In this document: positions 1-8,016 of the stretch, piece after piece
Layout: every line of letters starts with the position of its first letter
Position numbering within the stretch: position 1 is the stretch's first letter
Source of the DNA: an uncultured Enterobacteriaceae bacterium
Lineage (GTDB): Bacteria > Pseudomonadota > Gammaproteobacteria > Enterobacterales > Enterobacteriaceae
DNA: 44,041 nt
Direction of reading: 5' to 3'
NCBI GenBank assembly: GCA_936920625.1
Contig: CAKZHC010000003.1
Coordinates: 1 to 44,041, forward strand
Translations under genes and position numbers: made by a program
Notes under the pieces: model-generated
What the model was told of the DNA's origin: nothing
The model's database searches: none
What the model saw: only the letters and a program-made list of their open reading frames with translations

Positions 1-197
1 GTGAAATACTGCCTGTAAAACAGCAGCCCGGATGAAGATGTCCTGGAAATAACTCACTATTTCTGCTAACCGGTAATGTAGTGCTGGCTCGTGTTTTAAT
101 GAAATTTAAGAAAATCCTTTCAAAACGCATGAGAAGTATGAAAAATAATTTTATTCTCTCTTTATCTGCTGGAAAGTTGCAGTAAGGAATAACGCAT

Positions 198-1127
198 ATG
201 CCTATAAAAGTCCCGGATGAATTACCTGCGGTAAATTTTCTGCGTAATGAAAATGTATTTGTGATGACCTCCTCGCGTGCCAAAATTCAGGAGATCCGGC
301 CGCTCAAAATGCTGCTACTCAATCTTATGCCTAAAAAGATTGAGACTGAGAATCAGTTTCTGCGCTTACTTTCTAATTCGCCTCTGCAACTGGATATTCA
401 GCTGCTGCGTATAGATAATCATCAATCCCGCCATACGCCCGCTGAACATCTCAACAATTTTTATTGCTATTTTGACGATATTCAGCATGATAATTTCGAC
501 GGCCTGATTATTACCGGTGCACCATTAGGATTGATAGATTTTTGCGATATTGTCTGGTGGACGCAGATTGAGCGTATTTTGCACTGGGCGCGCGAGCATG
601 TTACCTCAACGCTATTTGTCTGCTGGGCGGTACAGGCGGCGCTTAATATTCTTTATGGCGTTCCTAAACAGACACGATGTGTAAAACTGAGTGGCGTGTT
701 TGAGCACCAGATTCTGCATCCCCACGCATTACTGACACGTGGTTTTGATGATATCTTTCTTGCTCCACACTCCCGGTATGCTGATTTTCCTTCTCAGTTA
801 ATTCGAGAACACACTGATCTAGATATCTTTGCAGAGGCGGAGCGGGCCGGTGTTTATCTGATGGCGAGTAAAGATAAACGTCTGGTATTTGTCACAGGGC
901 ATCCAGAATATGATGCCCTGACGTTATCTGCTGAGTATCATCGTGACTGCGAAACGGGCCTGAATCCACAAATTCCACATTGTTACTTTCCGGATGATAA
1001 TCCTGAAAGGGTGCCACGGGCCAGCTGGCGTAGCCATGGTAACTTGCTGTTTTCCAACTGGCTGAATTATTGCGTCTATCAGATTACTCCTTACGATTTG
1101 CGCCACATGAATCCAACCCTGGAATAG
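198..1127 (+). CDS. metA: Homoserine O-succinyltransferase MetA
   Basis: Catalyses the first committed step of methionine synthesis, acylating L-homoserine from succinyl-CoA in the cytoplasm. The 309-residue length equals that of E. coli MetA. The nucleophile sits in FVCWAVQAALN at Cys142, and the His235/Glu237 pair is in FVTGHPEYD; all three fall at the family positions. The ATG follows a weak AAGGAA (about 184-189) with normal spacing. The next gene is metH, 236 bases downstream on the same strand. In E. coli the two are separated by aceBAK, arpA and iclR, which are missing here. I did not find a clear MetJ box (AGACGTCT repeats) or a MetR site upstream. No defects seen. Confidence 0.97.
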   Translation: MPIKVPDELPAVNFLRNENVFVMTSSRAKIQEIRPLKMLLLNLMPKKIETENQFLRLLSNSPLQLDIQLLRIDNHQSRHTPAEHLNNFYCYFDDIQHDNFDGLIITGAPLGLIDFCDIVWWTQIERILHWAREHVTSTLFVCWAVQAALNILYGVPKQTRCVKLSGVFEHQILHPHALLTRGFDDIFLAPHSRYADFPSQLIREHTDLDIFAEAERAGVYLMASKDKRLVFVTGHPEYDALTLSAEYHRDCETGLNPQIPHCYFPDDNPERVPRASWRSHGNLLFSNWLNYCVYQITPYDLRHMNPTLE

Positions 1128-1363
1128 GCGCTAGCGTAAAGCGTTTTGATTTGGTTTCATGCTGTTTTGCGGCATATAACGGCAGCTTACTGTGATAAAT
1201 AGCGCTGGCCGGGAACGCAGAATAATGGCGGGTTTGCATTTATCCGGCGGCATGGTGATTGGCAGCAACGCAATAGCGAAATGGATTTCTTTTCCGTCGG
1301 TCCCCTCGTGGTGAAAAAATAAAAAGGATCGGTATTATGATCAACAAGGTGAGGGGGATTTGA

Positions 1364-4300
1364 GTGAGCAGTAAATTTGAAATTCTGAATCAACAGTTAG
1401 CCAGACGCATCATGATTCTGGATGGTGGAATGGGTACTATGATTCAGCGTCATCAACTGTCGGAGGCTGATTTTCGGGGTGACCGATTTGCTGACTGGCA
1501 GTGTGATCTTAAGGGAAATAATGATCTGCTGGTGCTGACTCAGCCGGGCATCATAAGCAGCATTCACCAGGATTATCTTCAGGTGGGCGCCGATATTCTG
1601 GAAACGAATACCTTCAACTCTACTGCTATTTCTCTGGCAGATTATCAGATGTCATCATTTGCCGCCGAAATTAACTATCAGGCAGCGAAGCTGGCTCGTG
1701 CCTGTGCTGATGAGTGGAGTGGCCGCACACCTGAGCGCCCACGCTATGTCGCCGGTGTGTTAGGGCCTACTAACCGCACCTGCTCAATCTCACCTGATGT
1801 TAATGACCCGGCGTTTCGTAACATCACTTTCGAACAGCTTGTCTCTGCTTACCGGGAGGCTACCCGGGCCCTGATTGAAGGTGGCGCAGATATTATCTTA
1901 ATTGAGACTATTTTTGACACGCTAAATGCTAAGGCCGCAATAGTGGCCGTAGAGAGTGAGTTTGAGGCATTGGGAACAACGCTTCCATTGATGATATCCG
2001 GCACTATCACTGATGCATCGGGGCGTACGCTCTCCGGACAGACTACAGAGGCCTTCTATAACTCCCTGCGTCATGCCAGACCACTCTCTTTTGGCCTGAA
2101 CTGTGCTTTGGGACCGGATGAACTGCGGCACTATGTTGCTGAAATGTCGCGACTGGCAGAGTGTTATGTCTCAGCGCACCCTAACGCTGGTTTGCCGAAT
2201 GCATTCGGTGAATATGATCTTGATGCTAGTGAAATGGCTGAAAAGGCAGGGGAGTGGGCGCGTTCCGGTTTGCTAAACATCGTTGGGGGCTGCTGTGGCA
2301 CCACGCCAGAACATATCGCCGCCATCGCTCAGGCGGTAGAGGGTGTTTCGCCCCGCACGCTGCCCAATGTGAAAGCTGCCTGCCGCCTCTCTGGCCTTGA
2401 GCCGTTAAATATTGGCCCGGATACATTATTTGTCAATGTTGGAGAACGTACCAACGTTACCGGCTCGGCAAAATTCAAACGACTCATCAAGGAGGAGAAA
2501 TATAGTGAGGCGCTGGACGTTGCGCGTCAGCAGGTAGAAAACGGTGCGCAGATTATCGATATCAATATGGATGAAGGGATGCTGGATGCGAAGGAAGCAA
2601 TGGTGCGTTTTCTCAATCTTATCGCGGGTGAGCCGGATATTGCCCGTGTTCCCGTGATGATTGACTCTTCGCGCTGGGAGGTTATTGAGGCGGGTTTACA
2701 GTGCATTCAGGGTAAGGGCATAGTGAATTCAATATCGCTCAAGGAGGGTGTGGAGACATTTATTCATCAGGCGCGATTAGTGCGCCGTTACGGTGCTGCT
2801 GTAGTGGTGATGGCCTTTGATGAAGCCGGGCAGGCAGATACCCGCGAGCGTAAAATTGCAATCTGCCGCCGTGCGTACCAGATTCTGACTCAGCAAGTCG
2901 GTTTTCCGCCGGAAGAGATCATTTTTGATCCCAATATTTTTGCTGTAGCAACCGGAATTGAAGAGCATAACAGCTACGCAATGGACTTTATTGGAGCCTG
3001 CGCGGATATTAAACGTGAACTGCCCTGCGCGCTGATTTCTGGTGGTGTGTCAAATGTCTCTTTCTCCTTTCGGGGCAACCACGCGGTACGTGAAGCGATC
3101 CATGCTGTTTTTCTCTATTACGCCATAAAAAATGGCATGGATATGGGTATCGTCAACGCCGGGCAGCTGGCTATCTATGATTCACTGAGTGATGAGCTGA
3201 GAACTGCGGTAGAAGATATCATCCTGAATCGCCGCATTGATGCTACAGAGCGCCTGCTTATACTGGCTGAAAAATACCGGGGCAGCAAAAGTGACGATGA
3301 AACAAACGCTGTTCTGGCAGAGTGGCGCAGTCTGCCCGTTGAGAAGCGACTGGAATACGCGCTGGTGAAAGGCATAACAGAGTTTATTAACGAGGATACC
3401 GAAGCTGCGCGTTTGCAAAGCAGCCGCCCCATTGAGGTTATTGAAGGGCCATTAATGGCAGGAATGAATGTAGTGGGCGATCTGTTTGGTAAAGGTAAGA
3501 TGTTCTTGCCCCAGGTGGTAAAGTCGGCCCGGGTAATGAAGCAGGCAGTAGCTTGGCTTGAGCCCTGGATTGAGGCCAGCAAAGAGGAGGGGAGTAGCAA
3601 AGGCCGGATTGTGCTGGCAACGGTTAAAGGGGATGTACACGACATCGGTAAAAATATTGTTGGTGTGGTATTGCAGTGTAACAACTACGAGATTATTGAC
3701 CTTGGCGTGATGGTGCCAGCAGATAAAATTTTGCAGACGGCGATCGATCACAAAGCCGACATTATCGGCCTCTCTGGCCTGATCACACCGTCGTTAGATG
3801 AGATGGTGAGTGTAGCGAAAGAGATGGAGCGGCGTGGATTTACGGTTCCGTTGCTGATTGGTGGCGCCACCACTTCAAAAGCTCATACTGCGGTTAAAAT
3901 CGAGCAGAACTACAGCGGGCCAACAGTTTATGTCCAGAACGCATCGCGTTCGGTTGGTGTCGTGACATCGCTATTATCGTCGGCACTCAAAGAGACGTTT
4001 ATTGCCCGTACGCGCAAGGAGTATGACACGGTGCGTATCACACACGGGCGTAAAAAACCCCGCACTCCACCGGTCACCTTACAAGCGGCTCGTGACAATG
4101 CGCTGCGTCTCGACTGGCAGAACTATACGCCACCCCGGCCGCAGACAATTGGCGTCAGTGAAGTACAAGCTTCGATAGAAACGCTTCGACGCTTTATTGA
4201 CTGGACTCCCTTTTTTATAACATGGTCACTTGCGGGCAAATATCCGCGTATCCTTGAAGACGAGGTGGTCGGTATCGAGGCAAAACGTTTGCTCTCTGAT

Positions 4301-5047
4301 GCTAGTGCAATGCTGGATCAGTTAAGTAAGACCCGCGCACTTAATCCGCGCGGTGTGGTTGGCATTTTCCCGGCTAACCAGTCAGGTGATGATATCGAAA
4401 TTTATCGTGATGAGACGCGTACAGAGATCATTGCAGTCAGTCATCATTTACGTCAGCAGACCGAAAAAAAAGAGTACGCCAACTACTGCCTCGCTGATCT
4501 TATTGCGCCTAAAGCAAGCGGTAAGGCAGATTATTTGGGAGCATTTGCCGTGACTGCGGGGCTGGAAGAGGATGCACTGGCACAACAGTTTGACAGTCAG
4601 CATGATGATTACAATAAAATTATGGTCAAAGCGGTAGCAGATCGTCTGGCTGAAGCCTTTGCTGAGTATCTGCACCAACAGGTACGCAAAGTGATATGGG
4701 GTTATGCTGCAACGGAGCAGCTAAATAATGAGGCGCTCATTCGGGAGCAGTATCAGGGAATACGCCCGGCACCCGGTTATCCTGCCTGCCCTGAACATAC
4801 CGAGAAGGGTACACTCTGGCAGCTTCTGGACGCAGAGAAACACACAGGCATGAAACTGACGGAGTCTTTTGCGATGTGGCCGGCGGCTTCTGTCTCTGGC
4901 TGGTACTTCAGCCATCCTCAAAGCCGTTACTTTGCTGTAGCACAGTTGCAGCGTGATCAAATTGAAGATTACGCAGCCCGTAAGGCGCTGCCAGTCAGCG
5001 AGGCTGAACGCTGGCTGGCAGCAAATCTTGGTTATGATACTGACTGA
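1364..5047 (+). CDS. metH: Cobalamin-dependent methionine synthase MetH
   Basis: Transfers a methyl group from 5-methyltetrahydrofolate through methylcobalamin to homocysteine. The 1227 residues match the full-length E. coli enzyme. Domain order is: homocysteine-binding domain with zinc cysteines (GLNCALG, GGCCGTT near residue 310); pterin-binding domain (VNVGERTNVTGS); cap and B12-binding domain with DVHDIGKNIV near residue 758, whose His is the cobalt ligand; and the C-terminal AdoMet reactivation domain (RPAPGYPACPEH). The start is a GTG at 1364 (MSSKFEIL, as in E. coli MSSKVEQL), preceded by GAGGGGG. It stands alone, convergent with lysC, with a 50-base gap. A complete MetH implies cobalamin supply by synthesis or uptake. 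Confidence 0.97.
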   Translation: MSSKFEILNQQLARRIMILDGGMGTMIQRHQLSEADFRGDRFADWQCDLKGNNDLLVLTQPGIISSIHQDYLQVGADILETNTFNSTAISLADYQMSSFAAEINYQAAKLARACADEWSGRTPERPRYVAGVLGPTNRTCSISPDVNDPAFRNITFEQLVSAYREATRALIEGGADIILIETIFDTLNAKAAIVAVESEFEALGTTLPLMISGTITDASGRTLSGQTTEAFYNSLRHARPLSFGLNCALGPDELRHYVAEMSRLAECYVSAHPNAGLPNAFGEYDLDASEMAEKAGEWARSGLLNIVGGCCGTTPEHIAAIAQAVEGVSPRTLPNVKAACRLSGLEPLNIGPDTLFVNVGERTNVTGSAKFKRLIKEEKYSEALDVARQQVENGAQIIDINMDEGMLDAKEAMVRFLNLIAGEPDIARVPVMIDSSRWEVIEAGLQCIQGKGIVNSISLKEGVETFIHQARLVRRYGAAVVVMAFDEAGQADTRERKIAICRRAYQILTQQVGFPPEEIIFDPNIFAVATGIEEHNSYAMDFIGACADIKRELPCALISGGVSNVSFSFRGNHAVREAIHAVFLYYAIKNGMDMGIVNAGQLAIYDSLSDELRTAVEDIILNRRIDATERLLILAEKYRGSKSDDETNAVLAEWRSLPVEKRLEYALVKGITEFINEDTEAARLQSSRPIEVIEGPLMAGMNVVGDLFGKGKMFLPQVVKSARVMKQAVAWLEPWIEASKEEGSSKGRIVLATVKGDVHDIGKNIVGVVLQCNNYEIIDLGVMVPADKILQTAIDHKADIIGLSGLITPSLDEMVSVAKEMERRGFTVPLLIGGATTSKAHTAVKIEQNYSGPTVYVQNASRSVGVVTSLLSSALKETFIARTRKEYDTVRITHGRKKPRTPPVTLQAARDNALRLDWQNYTPPRPQTIGVSEVQASIETLRRFIDWTPFFITWSLAGKYPRILEDEVVGIEAKRLLSDASAMLDQLSKTRALNPRGVVGIFPANQSGDDIEIYRDETRTEIIAVSHHLRQQTEKKEYANYCLADLIAPKASGKADYLGAFAVTAGLEEDALAQQFDSQHDDYNKIMVKAVADRLAEAFAEYLHQQVRKVIWGYAATEQLNNEALIREQYQGIRPAPGYPACPEHTEKGTLWQLLDAEKHTGMKLTESFAMWPAASVSGWYFSHPQSRYFAVAQLQRDQIEDYAARKALPVSEAERWLAANLGYDTD

Positions 5048-5097
5048 GCTATGTCACTTTTTGATTGACGCAGGCGGGCTGTAGCCTCAGCTTGCCG

Positions 5098-6450
5098 TTA
5101 TTCAAACAGGTGGTCATGTAATCTCTGAACAACGTGTTTAGCATCTGCTTCTGACACCAGAAAGCAGAGATTATAGCTGCTCGCACCATAACAAATCAGA
5201 CGCAGATTAAACGGGCTCAGTATGCCGAACACCTTATCTCCCACGCCGCGCGCGCTGGAGAGGCTATTGCCAATCAGTGCCACTAGGGCTAAATCCTGCT
5301 CTACTTCCACCCGGCAGAGCGATGACAGCTCCGCCAGCAGCTCCTGACTTAGCGGGCTGTCGCCACTAAAGGTAGAGCCCGCCGTATCCAGTGTCAGAGC
5401 GACACTGACTTCTGAGGTAGTGATCAGATCAACGGAAATGTGATGGCGGGCAAGAATGCTAAAAATTTCTGCCAGAAAGCCACGAGCATGCAGCATATTC
5501 AGACTATGAAGGGTGAGTAATATTTGTTTACGCCGTAATGTCAGGGCCCGGAACAGAGGCTGACTTAGCGTTGTGCTACTTACGCAGGTGCGGCCTTCAA
5601 GCGGTGCCAGACTGGAACCAACAAAGACGGGAATATTGGAGCGCACCGCCGGGAGCAGTGTTGCCGGGTGCAGAATTTTGGCGCCGAAAGTTGCCATCTC
5701 CGCCGCTTCTTCAAAAGTCAGTTCGTCAATGCGTTTAGCTGATGGCACGATGCGTGGATCAGTGGTATAGATGCCGGGCATATCAGTCCAGATATCAATC
5801 TGGCTTGCAGCAAGCGCTTCAGCAAGTAAGGCAGCGGTACAGTCGCTTCCTCCGCGCCCGAGGGTGGTTGTTCTGCCTTTTGCTTCACACCCGATAAATC
5901 CCTGAGTGACCACTAATCCTTCACTCAGACGCGGTTTTAGCTGTGAGCTGGCGAGCTGTGTCAGCACAGCTATATCTGGTTCAGCGTGACCAAAGCGGGC
6001 GCTGGTGCGCATCACTTTACGTACATCAAACCACAATGCTTCAACCCCGCGCTGGCGCAGAATTTCAACAAACAGCAGTGTAGACATCAGCTCGCCGTGG
6101 CTTACCAGTTCATCGGCAAGCGCACTGGATGTTGCCAGTGCAGCGGCTTCAGAAAGCGTAGTGATGTTATCCAGCATAAGATCTATTTCATCTCGGATAA
6201 CGGCAGGATTGTCCAGGCTGTCAATGATAGAATGCTGGATATGGTGAATTTTATCAATTATCTGAACACGCTGGTTCTGTTCTGGTCCCTGGGCGAGTGA
6301 TATTAATAAATTAGTCATGCCTGCTGATGCAGAAAGCACTACCAGACCAACCTGTTTATTAGCCAGCAGCAGTTCAGCACTGCGTGACATTGCCTCGAAA
6401 TCGGCAACACTGGTGCCGCCAAATTTTGCTATTGTTAAAGACTGAGACAT
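5098..6450 (-). CDS. lysC: Lysine-sensitive aspartate kinase III
   Basis: Phosphorylates L-aspartate, the entry step to lysine, threonine, methionine and diaminopimelate. I place the start at 6450 (MSQSLTIAKFGGTSV), giving 450 residues like E. coli LysC (449). An AGGA lies 8 bases upstream, whereas the longer open frame to 6483 has no ribosome site. KFGGTSV near the N-terminus is the ATP/aspartate motif; TTTLGRGGSD and the C-terminal tandem ACT region (LHSLNMLHARGFLAEIF, VALIGNSLS) are the lysine-binding half. The single-domain kinase without homoserine dehydrogenase identifies lysC rather than thrA or metL. It is divergent from the small peptide gene and pgi. The upstream leader does not contain a recognisable lysine riboswitch. 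Confidence 0.95.
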   Translation of the reverse strand: MSQSLTIAKFGGTSVADFEAMSRSAELLLANKQVGLVVLSASAGMTNLLISLAQGPEQNQRVQIIDKIHHIQHSIIDSLDNPAVIRDEIDLMLDNITTLSEAAALATSSALADELVSHGELMSTLLFVEILRQRGVEALWFDVRKVMRTSARFGHAEPDIAVLTQLASSQLKPRLSEGLVVTQGFIGCEAKGRTTTLGRGGSDCTAALLAEALAASQIDIWTDMPGIYTTDPRIVPSAKRIDELTFEEAAEMATFGAKILHPATLLPAVRSNIPVFVGSSLAPLEGRTCVSSTTLSQPLFRALTLRRKQILLTLHSLNMLHARGFLAEIFSILARHHISVDLITTSEVSVALTLDTAGSTFSGDSPLSQELLAELSSLCRVEVEQDLALVALIGNSLSSARGVGDKVFGILSPFNLRLICYGASSYNLCFLVSEADAKHVVQRLHDHLFE

Positions 6451-7096
6451 CTCAACTATCCTCGTGTCTGATGACCCCGGCACAAGAGGGACATTAATCG
6501 GGCAGACAGCAGAGTAACACCACGTGTCAGCCAGAATACCCAGCCTTGCATCTCCCCGAATGTCATTCTGCAGACGCTTATTAAACTGGCTATGGGCTCA
6601 CATCATTAAGATTGCGTTGTTAATCGCGTCGCTGCCTTGCTTTTATTATCTGCATTCTATTGGAATCACCACTAACCAGAATGCGGAGAGCGACCACATG
6701 GGGCAGGCATCCTGTTATAACCACCAAAGCCGAAGATTATCCGGGCATCGCGGCTTGCTGTGAATCTGTCACATGGGTGCGAAATTCCGCATGATACCTG
6801 AAAGAGGAGGTTTTTGCGCATTAATTAGCGGTACAGGCGGGGGATGGGGGAGAATTATCAGTCTGAGGCATCGTTATCAATTATTGTGCTGGCGTATATT
6901 TCTCCATATCACTCTGGCAGCCGGCCTGAGCAAACTAAAAAATTTGGTTAATATTTGTATCAATTGATAATTAAAACATAAGTTTTATTACTGAATTTTA
7001 CATTTTGTTGTTTTCTTCCTGAGTGAGAAATACAGCAAATCGCATCCTGATTCTTGCCATTAATTTTCTCTAAATGAATAATTTTATTTTAGTTAA
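6451..7096. other. Intergenic stretch upstream of lysC
   Basis: This gap lies between lysC and the promoter region of the small peptide gene. Short open frames exist on the plus strand, but none has a credible ribosome site, domain or homology. The lysC leader (minus strand) keeps a short E. coli-like end, CTTGTGCCGGGG...GACACGAGG before the start codon. The conserved core of the lysine riboswitch is not recognisable. A weak hairpin with arms CATTCT/AGAATG lies at about 6655-6684. From about 6960 the base composition becomes strongly AT-rich. Confidence 0.5.
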
Positions 7097-7116
7097 TTTG
7101 TGATATAAATCACAAA
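7097..7116 (+). promoter_or_regulatory. CRP-cAMP binding site
   Basis: TGTGA at 7099-7103 and TCACA at 7110-7114 are separated by six bases (TATAAA), with flanking TT and AA. This is a perfect TGTGA-N6-TCACA palindrome, the consensus CRP core. It is centred about 56 bases upstream of the TATAAT at 7162-7167 and about 165 bases upstream of the small secreted peptide start, so it probably activates that gene. The nearest divergent gene, lysC, starts more than 600 bases away. Confidence 0.7.
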
Positions 7117-7139
7117 TAACTGGCATTTTTATCAATAGA

Positions 7140-7167
7140 ATGACAACAAAATTTTATTAGTTATAAT
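7140..7167 (+). promoter_or_regulatory. Probable sigma-70 promoter of the small peptide gene
   Basis: ATGACA (7140-7145, 5 of 6 to the -35 consensus) and TATAAT (7162-7167, perfect -10) are 16 bases apart. Transcription would start near 7174-7178, putting the CRP site about 67-71 bases upstream of it and leaving an untranslated leader of roughly 95 bases. Assigned by consensus match only. Confidence 0.55.
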
Positions 7168-7271
7168 AATTGACGCTTAACTTTCTTGCGGGACAAGTCA
7201 CATTCAGGCTACCCAAAACCACTAGAAATACTTAAACTTTTTTAAAGTAAATAATGCTCAGGAGATAGGTG

Positions 7272-7457
7272 ATGTTTAGTTCAATCAAAAATCGTAAGCT
7301 TGCTGCAATTGCTCTGGGTCTGGTGCTTATGTCGTCAGTTTCATCGTCCGCATTTGCTATAGCGTGCATGGATCAACCGAATGCAACCGCAGCAGATTGT
7401 GAGAAAGCTTGCCAATGGACCCTTATCACTCCCTGGGTCTGGCCTGTTTGTATGTAA
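7272..7457 (+). CDS. Small secreted cysteine-rich peptide, copy 1
   Basis: A 61-residue product of unknown function. The ATG at 7272 follows AGGAG with 7-base spacing; the in-frame GTG at 7269 is less likely. Residues 1 to about 29 form a clear signal peptide: basic SIKNRK, a hydrophobic core, then SSSAFA as a signal peptidase I site. The predicted mature part is only about 32 residues, with four cysteines in the pattern C-x10-C-x3-C-x12-C-M at the extreme C-terminus, and is rich in Trp and Pro. The even cysteine number and export signal suggest two periplasmic disulfides. A second peptide with the same pattern lies at 42602-42811. It has its own CRP-associated promoter and is not in an operon. 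Bacteriocin, host-directed peptide or envelope factor are all possible; no function is assigned. Confidence 0.7.
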   Translation: MFSSIKNRKLAAIALGLVLMSSVSSSAFAIACMDQPNATAADCEKACQWTLITPWVWPVCM

Positions 7458-8016
7458 CGTTGTTTTTTACTGACGCATAGTCAGCTACTAAGCTGGCCTT
7501 GCTTTACATATTTGTAAAACGTACAGCTATGTTGGTAAGGCCTTAGACTGAACATTTAGTTTCCTTAAATATGTCCAATAATCATGACCAGCCTGGAGTA
7601 CTTCTGGCGTTGTTGTCTTCCGAAAGAAACACTTTTTGTCCATGGGATTGTGGTAACAGACAAATCCTCATCACAGCAGAGAAGACGCTACATGGCCTAT
7701 ACGGCTACGTAATATGGCACCCAGCTTGCTATGGTTTTATGCCATATAGCGTAGCGTTGTCCTGCATCCCCTGTTTTCAACTCTCCGGATATGATTCGCT
7801 AAAATAATCGGTAACGGTTAATCCTCTTTGCTGCGAAAAAGAGCAAAGGTGATGGCGGGATTAAGTGGGCAGAAGTGCAAAGGATAATTCAACTGCCTGC
7901 TGTTATTACTCCGTGACGCTGATAAAGCAATTAAGACCTTAATTTGCAATTTTTTATTACTTTCGTGTTTTACACCCGTCATACTGAATGCAGAGTGATT
8001 AATAGAAGAGTGCGCC
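7458..8016. other. Intergenic stretch before pgi, with inverted repeats
   Basis: An open frame at 7571-7807 (78 residues) has no ribosome site, signal peptide or recognisable domain, so I do not call it. The stretch holds nested inverted repeats at 7685-7752, listed separately. The leader of pgi lies just upstream of 8017; no strong promoter hexamers were identified. Confidence 0.5.
7685..7752. repeat. Nested, mutually exclusive inverted repeats
   Basis: ACGCTACATGGC (7685-7696) pairs with GCCATATAGCGT (7741-7752) at 11 of 12 positions. The same right arm can instead pair through TGCCATAT (7740-7747) with ATATGGCA (7712-7719) at 8 of 8. The two stems share bases, so only one can form at a time. 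It lies about 265 bases upstream of pgi. It may be part of an untranslated RNA or a decayed repeat; no poly-T follows. Confidence 0.4.

Noticed and set aside
1..197. Possible end of another gene at the left edge
   Set aside because: Only a few codons before a stop could belong to one, with no recognisable product. The rest reads as the metA leader, without clear Met boxes.
6524..6763. 79-residue open frame with a hydrophobic stretch upstream of lysC
   Set aside because: It lies antisense to the lysC leader, lacks a ribosome site and shows no family resemblance.
7571..7807. 78-residue open frame upstream of pgi
   Set aside because: No ribosome site or domain. It covers the inverted-repeat region and is better explained as chance.
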